Part shown: in pieces, positions 8,188 through 16,620 of the stretch
How positions within the stretch are numbered: position 1 is the stretch's first letter
How the letters are laid out: every line of letters starts with the position of its first letter
Assembly (NCBI RefSeq): GCF_001435375.1
Contig: NZ_AYYZ01000016.1
Span: 1 to 32,250, forward strand
Direction of reading: 5' to 3'
DNA from: Ligilactobacillus araffinosus DSM 20653
GTDB lineage: Bacteria; Bacillota; Bacilli; Lactobacillales; Lactobacillaceae
DNA length: 32,250 nucleotides
Program-made: the position numbers and the translations under genes
Notes under the pieces: generated by a model
The model's database searches: none
Told to the model about the DNA's origin: nothing
The model's input: the letters and a program-made list of their open reading frames with translations, nothing else

Positions 8188-9060
8188 ATGAAAGTTAGAA
8201 AAGCTGTTATTCCTGCAGCCGGATTAGGGACACGTTTTCTTCCAGCCACAAAGGCTTTAGCCAAAGAAATGTTCCCAATTATTGATAAACCTACAATTCA
8301 ATACATCGTTGAAGAAGCACGTAAGTCAGGAATTGAAGATATTTTAGTTGTTACAGGAAAAGGCAAGCGACCAATTGAGGACCACTTTGACTCAGTTCCT
8401 GAACTTGAACAAAATTTGAAAGCAAAGGGCAAGAACGACTTACTCGAACTTGTTCAACAAACAACTGACATTAACTTGTACTTTATTCGCCAATCACATC
8501 CACGTGGTTTAGGCGATGCGGTTTTGATGGCCAAGGATTTTGTTGGTAATGAGCCATTTGTTGTCATGTTAGGTGACGATATCATGGACGATAAAGTTCC
8601 GTTGACCAAGCAATTAATTGATCGCTATGAAGAAACGCATGCTTCAACATTGGCTGTAATGAAAGTCCCACATGAAGAAGTTAACAAGTATGGGGTAATT
8701 GACCCAGTTACAGAAACTAAGCCGGGTTTATTTGACGTTAACAAGTTTGTTGAAAAGCCAGATGTTGATAAAGCACCATCAGATTTAGCAATTATTGGAC
8801 GTTACTTATTAACACCTGAAATTTTTGATATGCTTGAAACTCAAAAACCAGGTACTGGCAATGAAATTCAATTGACAGATGCCATTGACCGTTTGAACCA
8901 AATTCAACGTGTATTTGCGCATGAATTCAAAGGTAACCGGTATGATGTTGGCTACAAGTTTGGTTACTTAAAGACTTCAATTCAATTTGGATTGAAGCAT
9001 CCAGAAGTAAGTGCTGACTTAAAGGCTTACATTAAAGAATTAGCAAAAACACTTAAGTAA
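8188..9060 (+). CDS. galU: UTP-glucose-1-phosphate uridylyltransferase
   Basis: Makes UDP-glucose from UTP and glucose-1-phosphate in the cytoplasm, the sugar donor for glycolipids, LTA decoration and polysaccharides. Full length at 290 aa. Seen: the nucleotidyltransferase signature '[20 protein letters not shown]' with '[19 protein letters not shown]', the metal-binding 'MLGDDIMDD', and '[20 protein letters not shown]'. The start ATG is preceded by AGGGG seven bases away. It is expressed alone, with a clear promoter and terminator. Its product feeds the LafA/LafB steps encoded later in the window. Confidence 0.96.
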   Translation: MKVRKAVIPAAGLGTRFLPATKALAKEMFPIIDKPTIQYIVEEARKSGIEDILVVTGKGKRPIEDHFDSVPELEQNLKAKGKNDLLELVQQTTDINLYFIRQSHPRGLGDAVLMAKDFVGNEPFVVMLGDDIMDDKVPLTKQLIDRYEETHASTLAVMKVPHEEVNKYGVIDPVTETKPGLFDVNKFVEKPDVDKAPSDLAIIGRYLLTPEIFDMLETQKPGTGNEIQLTDAIDRLNQIQRVFAHEFKGNRYDVGYKFGYLKTSIQFGLKHPEVSADLKAYIKELAKTLK

Positions 9061-9079
9061 TTCATGACATTGATCATGG

Positions 9080-9110
9080 AAGGTCGTGACGAAAGTCCGA
9101 CCTTTTTATT
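9080..9110 (+). terminator. Terminator of galU
   Basis: AAGGTCG (9080-9086) pairs with CGACCTT (9098-9104), followed by a T-rich tail. Confidence 0.8.
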
Positions 9111-9205
9111 TTTTGTAATCATAATTTAACGGAAAATCCTTATTTAAAATGGTTTAATAAGGGTATGTGCGTTTTATTAATTGAGATAAGCAAAGGAATT
9201 ACAAA

Positions 9206-10111
9206 ATGAAAAAGTTTAGTAAGAACTTAAAGGACTTTGCTAAAACTGCATTGAGAAAGACCATTCAGGGTGATATTTTCAATATGGCAATTGTCGCAAC
9301 GTACTATGTTTTGCTTACAATTGTTCCAATTGTGATTTTTATTGGAAATATTTTACCAATCATGCATTTAAATGCGACCCGAATCATGCCGTACTTAAAT
9401 GTTGCACTTCCGGAACCGGTATATAACTTTTTAGGCCCAATCGTTCGTAAATTTTTGACCCATGGTTCAGGGGGGATGGCGTCGTTTTCAATGATCTTTA
9501 CTTTATGGGCTGGAAGTCGTGGCATTAACGCATTAAAAAGATCAATGAATCAAATATTTGGAGTAGGAGATTCACAGAATTTTATTGTGACAACTGTATT
9601 ATCGATTTTGATCACGCTCAGTTTCGGAGCGCTGTTAGTTACGACGTTTGTGATTTACAGTTTTGGTCAAATTGTCCTTGAATATTTAACACCGATTTTC
9701 AAACTCCCGTTATCGTATCTGGAAATTTTCTTACGGTATCGTTGGTCGGTGACATTTATCATTATTTTTTCAATTTTGTGTTTGATTTATATTGTATTGC
9801 CAAATGTCAAAGTTCACTGGTTATCAGTTTGGCCGGGGGCTCTAGTTGCGGCATTAGGATGGATGGCGTTGACAGGCATCTTTACGATTTATGTGAAGTA
9901 TTTTGCATATCGGATTTTAAGTTATGGAACAATTGGAACATTCCTAGTATTACTTTTCTGGATGAACTTTACGAATTTGATTATTCTCTTTGGCGCAATT
10001 GTCAATGCGTTTTTGGAAGAGAAAATTTATGGAAAGGTTGTCCCTAAGGAACACCGTTTTGGAAAGAAAATTCAACGAAAGATCCATGAACGCCGTCAAA
10101 AACAAAACTAA
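9206..10111 (+). CDS. YihY/BrkB family inner membrane protein
   Basis: Integral membrane protein of 301 aa with about six hydrophobic segments and basic ends. Seen: the early segment 'VATYYVLLTIVPIVIFIGNI', the family-typical 'WAGSRGINALKRSMNQIFG', a later 'VWPGALVAALGWMALTGIF' and 'YGTIGTFLVLLFWMNFTNLIIL'. Members were once mislabelled ribonuclease BN; no nuclease function is implied, and the transport or other role remains unproven. The start ATG has AAAGGA upstream. It is convergent with recX and shares a terminator with it. An imperfect inverted repeat (CCTTATT/AATAAGG, 9138-9162) lies upstream. Confidence 0.9.
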   Translation: MKKFSKNLKDFAKTALRKTIQGDIFNMAIVATYYVLLTIVPIVIFIGNILPIMHLNATRIMPYLNVALPEPVYNFLGPIVRKFLTHGSGGMASFSMIFTLWAGSRGINALKRSMNQIFGVGDSQNFIVTTVLSILITLSFGALLVTTFVIYSFGQIVLEYLTPIFKLPLSYLEIFLRYRWSVTFIIIFSILCLIYIVLPNVKVHWLSVWPGALVAALGWMALTGIFTIYVKYFAYRILSYGTIGTFLVLLFWMNFTNLIILFGAIVNAFLEEKIYGKVVPKEHRFGKKIQRKIHERRQKQN

Positions 10112-10146
10112 AGGATCGGGTACTTTCCCGATCCTTTAGTTTTGTT
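10101..10146. terminator. Bidirectional terminator between yihY-like gene and recX
   Basis: Perfect 20-bp arms (10101-10120 and 10127-10146; core CTAAAGGATCGGG) around a six-base loop TACTTT. The arms contain the last codons and stops of both convergent genes, so both proteins end in Gln-Asn. Confidence 0.93.
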
Positions 10147-10921
10147 CATCAATAAATTGGTTGATTTCGTCCATGGAAAAACCTTTGCGGTACAAGGCCA
10201 CTTTAACTTTTTGATTGCGTTGTGAAAGAGGCAATCTTTGATATCGCCGTACGATTTTAGCTCCTTGGAGATGCAATTGTTCGTTTTCCTGATCTTCATC
10301 TTTCTCGAGACCAAGCTGATTGATTGCTTCGGTTGCAATCTCAGAACTGAATCCTTTCGCAAAAAGGCCGTTTTTAATTTTCTGAATTTGAATTTTGAAG
10401 GCTTCGCGATGATATTTGCGGGCAAGTTTTTGGGCAATCTTGATTGAATTTTGAAGTTGATCTTCAAATGGGAACTCTTCAAGGGCGGTTTCAATATCGT
10501 TTTCAAGGACGCCTTTTTTACGTAAGTTTTGGGTGATCACTTTCGGTCCTTTATCTGAGGTCTTCGCAATTGTCCGAACATAACTTTTAGCGTATTCAAG
10601 ATCATTAACGTAACCTTGAGCACGTAAACGTTGAAGAACGGGTTTAATTTGAAGGTCAGTGAACTCATGTTGTTGAAGATATTGAATGATTTCTTTTTCA
10701 GTTCTTAACTGGTAAGAAAGGTAATCAAGGGCTTTATTGTAAGCTTTTGAAATTGAGTCAGCATTAGTGATGACCTTGATCTGGTCGTCTGTAATTTCCT
10801 GGTCCTTATGCAAACGAAATTGAATTAAGACTTCTTCGCTGACGGGAAACCGGTAATGGCCATCAATAAAGATGTTATACCGCCCTTTTCGTTTTTGAGC
10901 TTGAATTGCTGTAATTTTCAC
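10136..10921 (-). CDS. recX: Recombination regulator RecX
   Basis: RecX binds RecA filaments and limits their recombinase and coprotease activity. The 261-aa length is typical for lactobacilli, longer than E. coli RecX. Seen: the repeated three-helix modules, for example 'ALDYLSYQLRTEKEIIQYL', 'RAQGYVNDLEYAKSYVRT' and 'QNLRKKGVLENDIETAL'. The start is GTG at 10921 with GGAGG eight bases upstream; an in-frame TTG at 10936 would put that site inside the gene. Divergent from rlmD; recA is not nearby. Confidence 0.93.
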   Translation of the reverse strand: MKITAIQAQKRKGRYNIFIDGHYRFPVSEEVLIQFRLHKDQEITDDQIKVITNADSISKAYNKALDYLSYQLRTEKEIIQYLQQHEFTDLQIKPVLQRLRAQGYVNDLEYAKSYVRTIAKTSDKGPKVITQNLRKKGVLENDIETALEEFPFEDQLQNSIKIAQKLARKYHREAFKIQIQKIKNGLFAKGFSSEIATEAINQLGLEKDEDQENEQLHLQGAKIVRRYQRLPLSQRNQKVKVALYRKGFSMDEINQFIDEQN

Positions 10922-10971
10922 GTTATCAACCTCCAATTCTTACTGCCATTATAAACGTTGAAATTGTTTAA

Positions 10972-10980
10972 TGCTATAAT
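10972..10980 (+). promoter_or_regulatory. Extended -10 promoter of rlmD
   Basis: TGCTATAAT, a perfect -10 with TG extension, 25 bases before the rlmD start. No clear -35. Confidence 0.6.
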
Positions 10981-11005
10981 TGAAATATTCTGAGAGGGGT
11001 TCTTT

Positions 11006-12358
11006 ATGGAAAAAAAGAAAATTATTAAATTAAAAATTAAAAAAATGGGAATTAACGGTGAAGGCATTGGTTACTTTCAACGCAAAATCGTTTTTGTTCC
11101 GCAGGCGTTGCCGGAAGAATATATTTTAGCTCGAATTGAAAAGGAGCAGGCGAAGTACATCAATGCTCAACTTGTTAAAATTTTGAAAAAAAGTCCGGTT
11201 CGAACCCAACCTCGGGATAAGTATGATGTTGGTGGAATCGAGCTTGAACATCTTCAATATCCAGCTCAATTAAAATTCAAGGAAGATATTATTCGACAAT
11301 CGTTGGTAAAGTTTAAGCCGCAAGGATATTGCCAAATGGAGATTCGATCAACGATGGGAATGGATGACCCATACCATTATCGAAATAAGGCTCAATTTCA
11401 AATTCGAAAAGCAAAGAATGGTGAAATTCTCGCAGGATTGTACCGGCCTAATTCACATTACCTCGTTGATCTTCCGACTTTTAGTACCCAAAAGCCGTTA
11501 ACGATGAAAGTTATGCGGGTAATCGTTGCTTTGATTAAAAAATGGAATATCTCAGTCTACGATGAACGGCAACACTATGGTTTATTAAAGACGGTTGTGA
11601 TTCGTGAATCCGAAGCATTTGATCAGGTTCAAGTTGTTTTTATTACAACAAGCGATCGGTTTCCTCAAAAAAATCAGTTGATCAATGATCTTCAACAGCA
11701 GTTTCCAGAGATTGTTTCAATAATGCAAAACGTAAATCGAAGTCACGGTTCCCAAATTTGGGGCGATGAAACGTTTAACTTAGCAGGAAAAGATTATCTT
11801 GATGAGCAACTTGGCAATGTTCATTTTAAACTTTCAGCCCGGGCGTTTTTCCAGTTGAACCCGCAGCAAACGATTCGGCTATATGATCAAGTTGCTCAAG
11901 CACTTGACCTTCAACCGCATGAAACGTTGGTTGATGCGTATTGCGGTGTGGGAACGATTGGATTATACGTCGGCCAGAATGCAAAGGAAATTCGTGGAAT
12001 GGATATTATTCCAGAGGCAATTCAAGATGCAAGAATGAATGCTCAGCTTTCCGGTATTTCGAATGCGATATATGAAATCGGAACAGCGGATAAATGGTTT
12101 GCAAAGTGGGCGCAAGAAGGTTTTGTGCCCGATGCATTAGTAGTAGATCCCCCGCGGACAGGCCTTGATGCGCACCTTATTCAAACAATTCATCGATTTA
12201 AACCGCAAAAATTTGTTTACGTTTCATGCAATCCGTCAACATTGGCGCGCGACTTAGTAAAATTAACAAATGATTATCATGTGGAATATATTCAATCAAT
12301 TGATATGTTTCCGCAGACAGCAAGGTGTGAAGCAATTGTTAAGTTCAAGAGAAAGTAA
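11006..12358 (+). CDS. rlmD: 23S rRNA (uracil-5-)-methyltransferase RlmD/RlmCD type
   Basis: SAM-dependent enzyme that makes 5-methyluridine in 23S rRNA; in Gram-positives one enzyme may modify two sites (RlmCD). At 450 aa it has an N-terminal TRAM-like RNA-binding part ('GEGIGYFQRKIVFVPQALP'), the SAM-binding 'VDAYCGVGTIGLYVG', 'VVDPPRTGLD' and the catalytic cysteine Cys408 in 'YVSCNPSTLARDL'. The usual iron-sulphur motif CGGC is replaced by Val75-Gly-Gly-Ile78 in 'KYDVGGIELEHL', so a [4Fe-4S] cluster is unlikely. The start ATG follows GAGAGGGG. Its 3' end overlaps the serine hydrolase gene. TrmFO-type folate-dependent methylation is excluded by the fold. Confidence 0.93.
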   Translation: MEKKKIIKLKIKKMGINGEGIGYFQRKIVFVPQALPEEYILARIEKEQAKYINAQLVKILKKSPVRTQPRDKYDVGGIELEHLQYPAQLKFKEDIIRQSLVKFKPQGYCQMEIRSTMGMDDPYHYRNKAQFQIRKAKNGEILAGLYRPNSHYLVDLPTFSTQKPLTMKVMRVIVALIKKWNISVYDERQHYGLLKTVVIRESEAFDQVQVVFITTSDRFPQKNQLINDLQQQFPEIVSIMQNVNRSHGSQIWGDETFNLAGKDYLDEQLGNVHFKLSARAFFQLNPQQTIRLYDQVAQALDLQPHETLVDAYCGVGTIGLYVGQNAKEIRGMDIIPEAIQDARMNAQLSGISNAIYEIGTADKWFAKWAQEGFVPDALVVDPPRTGLDAHLIQTIHRFKPQKFVYVSCNPSTLARDLVKLTNDYHVEYIQSIDMFPQTARCEAIVKFKRK

Positions 12359-13514
12359 ACGGAATTTGATTAGGGTGTTAATTATTTTAATTGCGCTGAT
12401 TAGTGGAATTCAGCTTGCAACTTCTTCAGGGCGGGCAATGAATATTTACCAGCCACCACTTGGATCATTTGATCAAAATGTGAATTATATTCAAGGAACG
12501 AAAACCGAGAAAGAATTGACCCAATTGATGAAAAACCGGCACTTTATCGGGACGGTTACGTTGGTTAAGAATAATCATTTGGTATATCAACAAGGATTTG
12601 GATATGCTAACCAGTCCCAGGGGTTAATGAATTCGGGAAAGGTTACCTACCAAATCGCCTCGATTCAAAAAAGTATGACGGCGGTTCTGTTAATGAAAAC
12701 AGCAGCTGAAAAGCATTTTTCACTTGATACACCGGTCAGTAAATTTTATCCACAAATTCAAGGGGCCAATTTGATCACCTTACGAAATTTACTAACGATG
12801 ACTTCTGGAATTACGGACCAGCAGCCAATTAAGAAACCAGCAAACGATAAGCAGTTTCTTCAATATACGGTCAGTCAGGTTAAAATTAATCCGCAAATGA
12901 TTGGTAAGTTGCATTATCAACCTGTCAACTTTGTTTTATTAGCTGGGATCATTCAACGCGAAAATCATATGAGCTATTATAAATATTTTGAAAAAAATAT
13001 TATTAAACCGCTTGGCCTCCGGTATTCATATTTTTATCAGAATATGAATAAATACCGGACTGTTCAAGCTCAGGGGTATCATTTTAATCCGCATAGACCA
13101 ACTGCATATGTTCCGTTTAAGGAAAAACGGGCCGGTTATGATGAACAGTTGGGAACAGGAAATTTATATATGTCAAATGGTGATCTTTATCAAACATTAC
13201 GGGCATTTATGAACTCTAGCATTCTTACTCCGCAGCAGACATCAGCTCTTTATTCGCCTGGAAAAACTCGCTCAAAATATTTATCAGGAGTTTATTCGAT
13301 TCAACAAACGGTACCGCAATTATTTGGACAACAATATGCAGGATATCATTTTCATGGAACGGAATTTGGCTTTGACACGATCGGTGATATTTCAAAAAAC
13401 GGGGCAGATGCAGTAATTTTTACATCGAATGCTGCAAACTATGGGGCAAACAATAATTATTCTTTAGATATTCCGATTTATAAGCAGTTAATTGATGATT
13501 CCCAAATTTTTTAG
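12327..13514 (+). CDS. Secreted serine hydrolase, beta-lactamase/PBP-like family
   Basis: Penicillin-recognising fold protein (395 aa from this start), probably exported, acting on peptidoglycan peptides or other envelope substrates. An N-terminal hydrophobic stretch 'LIRVLIILIALISGIQLA' after basic residues is a signal peptide or anchor. The catalytic 'SIQK' (SxxK) is present. The second motif, usually Tyr-Ser-Asn, reads 'YQP' in 'LHYQPVNFVLLAGII'. The third element is 'FHGTEFGFD'. The start is uncertain: GTG 12327 gives the best basic n-region, TTG 12336 and TTG 12366 are alternatives, and none has a good ribosome site. The overlap with rlmD suggests translational coupling. Substrate is unknown. 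Confidence 0.75.
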   Translation: MKQLLSSRESKRNLIRVLIILIALISGIQLATSSGRAMNIYQPPLGSFDQNVNYIQGTKTEKELTQLMKNRHFIGTVTLVKNNHLVYQQGFGYANQSQGLMNSGKVTYQIASIQKSMTAVLLMKTAAEKHFSLDTPVSKFYPQIQGANLITLRNLLTMTSGITDQQPIKKPANDKQFLQYTVSQVKINPQMIGKLHYQPVNFVLLAGIIQRENHMSYYKYFEKNIIKPLGLRYSYFYQNMNKYRTVQAQGYHFNPHRPTAYVPFKEKRAGYDEQLGTGNLYMSNGDLYQTLRAFMNSSILTPQQTSALYSPGKTRSKYLSGVYSIQQTVPQLFGQQYAGYHFHGTEFGFDTIGDISKNGADAVIFTSNAANYGANNNYSLDIPIYKQLIDDSQIF

Positions 13515-13531
13515 GAATTTTGATTAAATTT

Positions 13532-13540
13532 TGGTATAAT
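13532..13540 (+). promoter_or_regulatory. Extended -10 promoter of ntdP
   Basis: TGGTATAAT, perfect -10 with TG extension, 54 bases before the ntdP start. No good -35. Confidence 0.6.
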
Positions 13541-13593
13541 ACTCATGATGATCGGTGTAATCAACACCTGTGTTTATAGAAAGCAGGCTAAGT

Positions 13594-14139
13594 ATGCGTC
13601 ACTCACGAGGCCCCAAAGAGGGCGAGTTTATTACGATAAAAAGTTATAAGCACGACGGTAGTTTACATCGAACATGGCGCGATACGATGGTATTAAAGAC
13701 AAGTGATAATGCAATTATCGGATGCAATGATCATACGCTTGTGACCGAAGCAGATGGTCGGCGATGGGTTACCCGGGAACCGGCGTTGATTTACTTTCAC
13801 AAGCACTACTGGTTTAACATTGTAACCATGATTCGCGATAATGGAGTTTCATATTACTGCAATCTGGCATCGCCTTCTATAATGGACCGTGAAGCCTTAA
13901 AGTACATTGACTATGACTTGGACGTTAAGGTTTTTCCGAATGGTGAGAAGCGATTGCTTGATGTAGATGAATATGAAGATCATAGTAAAAAGTGGAATTA
14001 CTCTCCGGAAATCGACAAAATTCTCAAACATAATGTTTTGACTCTGGTTGACTGGATTAATAACGGTAAGGGCCCATTTTCAAAGGAATATGTTGAGATT
14101 TGGTATAATCGCTATCTTCAATTATCACGCCGACAGTAG
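13594..14139 (+). CDS. ntdP: Nucleoside tri-/diphosphate phosphatase, DUF402 (YgaC-like)
   Basis: DUF402 protein of 181 aa, matching B. subtilis YgaC and the staphylococcal nucleoside tri-/diphosphatase in length and sequence. Seen: '[20 protein letters not shown]' at the N-terminus, '[21 protein letters not shown]', 'YYCNLASPS', the acidic '[15 protein letters not shown]' and '[10 protein letters not shown]' expected to bind metal, and '[17 protein letters not shown]'. The start is the ATG at 13594, after AAAGCAGG; an in-frame ATG at 13570 has no site and adds residues foreign to the family. It acts in the cytoplasm on nucleotides; the physiological substrate here is unknown. Confidence 0.9.
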   Translation: MRHSRGPKEGEFITIKSYKHDGSLHRTWRDTMVLKTSDNAIIGCNDHTLVTEADGRRWVTREPALIYFHKHYWFNIVTMIRDNGVSYYCNLASPSIMDREALKYIDYDLDVKVFPNGEKRLLDVDEYEDHSKKWNYSPEIDKILKHNVLTLVDWINNGKGPFSKEYVEIWYNRYLQLSRRQ

Positions 14140-14164
14140 AAGAGTAGATACCGTTTATAACTTG

Positions 14165-14193
14165 AGCCGCGTGGAAGGGTGCGCGGCTTTTTT
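14165..14193 (+). terminator. Terminator between ntdP and the AI-2E permease
   Basis: AGCCGCG (14165-14171) pairs with CGCGGCT (14182-14188), followed by TTTTTT. It ends only 22 bases before the next start codon. Confidence 0.85.
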
Positions 14194-14215
14194 GATAATG
14201 TGAAAGGAGTTTTGA

Positions 14216-15352
14216 ATGTTTTTAAACGAAAAACGGAAGAAGAAGCTGATGTTTTGGTCAGCTGAACTGTTGTTGTTAGCATCCTTAATTTTTGTCTTTA
14301 CTAAGATTCGGTTTGTTTTTAGCCCAGTGTTTACCTTTTTCCAAACACTTTTTGCACCATTTTTAATTGCTGGATTTTTGTTTTATTTACTGAATCCGTT
14401 GGTTAAAATGCTGATGAAAATCAGAATTAAAAAGTTTAAGGTTAAACGTCCATTGGCAATTACCGTTGTCTTTTTGCTTTTGATTTCGGTCCTGGGATTA
14501 GTGATTTCATTCTTTATTCCCCGGTTGATTGAACAAATCAAATCGTTGGTGGTCGGACTTCCGGGATATTTAAGCGAGTTGCAGCGGTTCTTGACGCACC
14601 TATTTAATAACAGCCATATTGATTGGCTTCAAAAAGTCGATCTGCACTCTTATATGAATAAGTTTGAAGGGTCATTAACTTCGGTTTTAAAGAAATTTAT
14701 TTTGTCATTAACAACTAGTCTAGGATCGGTAATTGGGACGATTACAAGCGTGACGGTTACGTTAGTGACTGTTCCATTTATCCTCTTTTATATGTTAAAA
14801 GATGGTGAAAAACTGGTTCCAACAGTTGAAAAGTTTTTCCCGGAACATAATCGGAGCAAGGTTGCGCGGTTGTTGCATGAAATGAGTGCTACGTTATCCC
14901 GTTATATTTCAGGGCAAATGATCGAATGTCTTTTTGTTGGAACATTTTCGGCAATTGGTTACAGTATGACGGGAATTCCATATGCATTATTAGTCGGATT
15001 ATTTGCCGGAATTACGAATATTATTCCGTACCTCGGGCCGTATATCGGATTAATGCCGGCTTTGTTTTTAGCATTTTCAAAATCACTCCCAACGGTTTTC
15101 TGGGTGATCGTTGTTTGCATTATTGTTCAACAGCTTGATGGTAATTTGGTATATCCAAACGTAATTGGAAAGTCACTCCACTTACATCCGTTAACGATCA
15201 TTATTATTTTGCTAGTTGCCGGAAACATTGCCGGACTTTTAGGAATGATTCTTGGAGTTCCGTTATATGCTGTTACTAAGGTTGTCGTTAAGTTTGTTTA
15301 CGATATTGCTCAAATTAGAACGACTCCAAAAAAAGAACAATCAAAAGAATAA
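14216..15352 (+). CDS. AI-2E family transporter (YhhT/PerM superfamily)
   Basis: Polytopic membrane protein of 378 aa with about eight hydrophobic segments. Seen: N-terminal pair ('AELLLLASLIFVFTKIRFVF', 'LFAPFLIAGFLFYLLNPLV'), a soluble loop around residues 105-160, then 'VTVTLVTVPFILFYMLKDGE', the family-typical 'IPYALLVGLFAGITNIIPY' with 'LGPYIGLMPALFLAF', and 'QQLDGNLVYPNVIGKSLHLHP'. The name comes from E. coli TqsA; members also include antiporters, so the substrate is open. The start ATG has AAAGGAG upstream. There is no room for a promoter between the preceding terminator and the start, so read-through or an upstream promoter inside ntdP must serve it. Confidence 0.9.
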   Translation: MFLNEKRKKKLMFWSAELLLLASLIFVFTKIRFVFSPVFTFFQTLFAPFLIAGFLFYLLNPLVKMLMKIRIKKFKVKRPLAITVVFLLLISVLGLVISFFIPRLIEQIKSLVVGLPGYLSELQRFLTHLFNNSHIDWLQKVDLHSYMNKFEGSLTSVLKKFILSLTTSLGSVIGTITSVTVTLVTVPFILFYMLKDGEKLVPTVEKFFPEHNRSKVARLLHEMSATLSRYISGQMIECLFVGTFSAIGYSMTGIPYALLVGLFAGITNIIPYLGPYIGLMPALFLAFSKSLPTVFWVIVVCIIVQQLDGNLVYPNVIGKSLHLHPLTIIIILLVAGNIAGLLGMILGVPLYAVTKVVVKFVYDIAQIRTTPKKEQSKE

Positions 15353-15450
15353 TCAGTTAGTTTTAATTGCTGATTCCGAATTTTTGTGATAACTTTAAGC
15401 ATAGGTTAGTTAAATTTTAATTTAGTATAGAAAAAGATGGGATGAAAGAA

Positions 15451-16482
15451 ATGACAAAAAAAATTGCAGTTCTTGGCGCAGGTTCTTGGGGAAGTATTTT
15501 AGCCAGCGTCCTTGTTGAAAACGGAAATCAAGTCATGCTTTGGACAAATTCCGAAGAACAAGCAAAGGAATTGAACGAAAAGCATACTAATGAACATTAT
15601 ATTCATGATTATACATATCCAAAAGAATTAATTACGACCCTTGATTTGAAAGAAGCTGTTACAGGAGCAGATTTTGTATTGTTTGCAATTCCAACGAAGG
15701 TTATTCGTCCGGTAGCCCAACAATTACTTGAAGTCTTGAAAGAACTTTCAATCAAGCCAATTTTAATTCACGCAAGTAAAGGATTGGAACTTGGAACTCA
15801 CAAACGTTTGTCTCAAGTTATTACCGAAGAAATTCCTGAAGAATACCGTTCAGGAATGGTTGTCTTTTCAGGCCCAAGTCATGCGGAAGAAGTTGCCAAT
15901 AAAGACATTACATTAATTACAGCTGCAAGCCAAAATCTTGACAATGCACGTGCAGTTCAAAAGATTTTCATGAACAAGTACTTGCGAATTTATACCAACA
16001 CTGATGTAATCGGAGTTGAAGTTGGCGGTGCATTCAAAAACATCATCGCAATTGGAGCTGGAATTTTGCATGGTTTGAAATACGGTGATGATGCTAAAGC
16101 TGCTTTAATGACCCGGGGATTAGCTGAAATCAGCCGGCTAGGAGTTGCGTTAGGTGCAGATCCAAGTACGTTTATGGGCTTAAGCGGAGTCGGTGACCTG
16201 ATCGTTACATGTACAAGTGTTCATTCACGTAACTGGCGGTGCGGTAACCAATTAGGTGAAGGTAAGAAACTCGATGATATTATTCAAAACATGGGAATGG
16301 TTATTGAAGGAATCAACACATGCAAAGCCGCATACGAACTTGGAAATCAATTGAATTTGACCCTTCCAATTTGCCATGCAATGTACAATGTCCTTTACAA
16401 TGATGCTGATATTCAAGAAGAAATCGAAAAGTTAATGACTCGTCCAGGCAAGAGTGAAATTGAAAAGTACGACGAATGCTAA
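15451..16482 (+). CDS. gpsA: NAD(P)H-dependent glycerol-3-phosphate dehydrogenase
   Basis: Reduces dihydroxyacetone phosphate to sn-glycerol-3-phosphate for phospholipid synthesis, and so for the phosphatidylglycerol used by LtaS. The 343-aa protein has the dinucleotide motif 'VLGAGSWGS' at its N-terminus, '[11 protein letters not shown]', '[11 protein letters not shown]', '[10 protein letters not shown]' and the catalytic-lysine region '[20 protein letters not shown]'. I place the start at ATG 15451 ('[11 protein letters not shown]') by family length; ATG 15442 is in frame and cannot be excluded. It has its own terminator. Confidence 0.96.
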   Translation: MTKKIAVLGAGSWGSILASVLVENGNQVMLWTNSEEQAKELNEKHTNEHYIHDYTYPKELITTLDLKEAVTGADFVLFAIPTKVIRPVAQQLLEVLKELSIKPILIHASKGLELGTHKRLSQVITEEIPEEYRSGMVVFSGPSHAEEVANKDITLITAASQNLDNARAVQKIFMNKYLRIYTNTDVIGVEVGGAFKNIIAIGAGILHGLKYGDDAKAALMTRGLAEISRLGVALGADPSTFMGLSGVGDLIVTCTSVHSRNWRCGNQLGEGKKLDDIIQNMGMVIEGINTCKAAYELGNQLNLTLPICHAMYNVLYNDADIQEEIEKLMTRPGKSEIEKYDEC

Positions 16483-16504
16483 ATGAAGTCGTTAAATAAA
16501 TGAG

Positions 16505-16533
16505 AGACTGCGACATTAGTTGCGGTCTTTTTT
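16505..16533 (+). terminator. Terminator of gpsA
   Basis: AGACTGCGA (16505-16513) pairs with TTGCGGTCT (16520-16528) allowing G-U pairs, followed by a T-run to 16533. The sequence resembles the terminator at 20821-20854. Confidence 0.8.
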
Positions 16534-16556
16534 AGTATTCCGTTTGCCTGCAAAAT

Positions 16557-16585
16557 TTGACGGTAAAACTAGAATTTTGTAGTAT
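16557..16585 (+). promoter_or_regulatory. Promoter of tagH-like gene and prfC
   Basis: TTGACG (16557-16562), 17-base spacer, TAGTAT (16580-16585). The start codon lies 35 bases further. Confidence 0.6.
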
Positions 16586-16620
16586 TATTCTTGGATAAAT
16601 AGCGATAATTAGGTGAAAAT

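Noticed and set aside
9138-9162. Inverted repeat CCTTATT/AATAAGG upstream of the YihY-like gene
   Set aside because: Short and A/T-rich, with no promoter to anchor it; not enough to call an operator.
15353-15383. Possible terminator after the AI-2E permease
   Set aside because: The arms (AATCAG/CTGATT) are short and the T-run is weak and distant.
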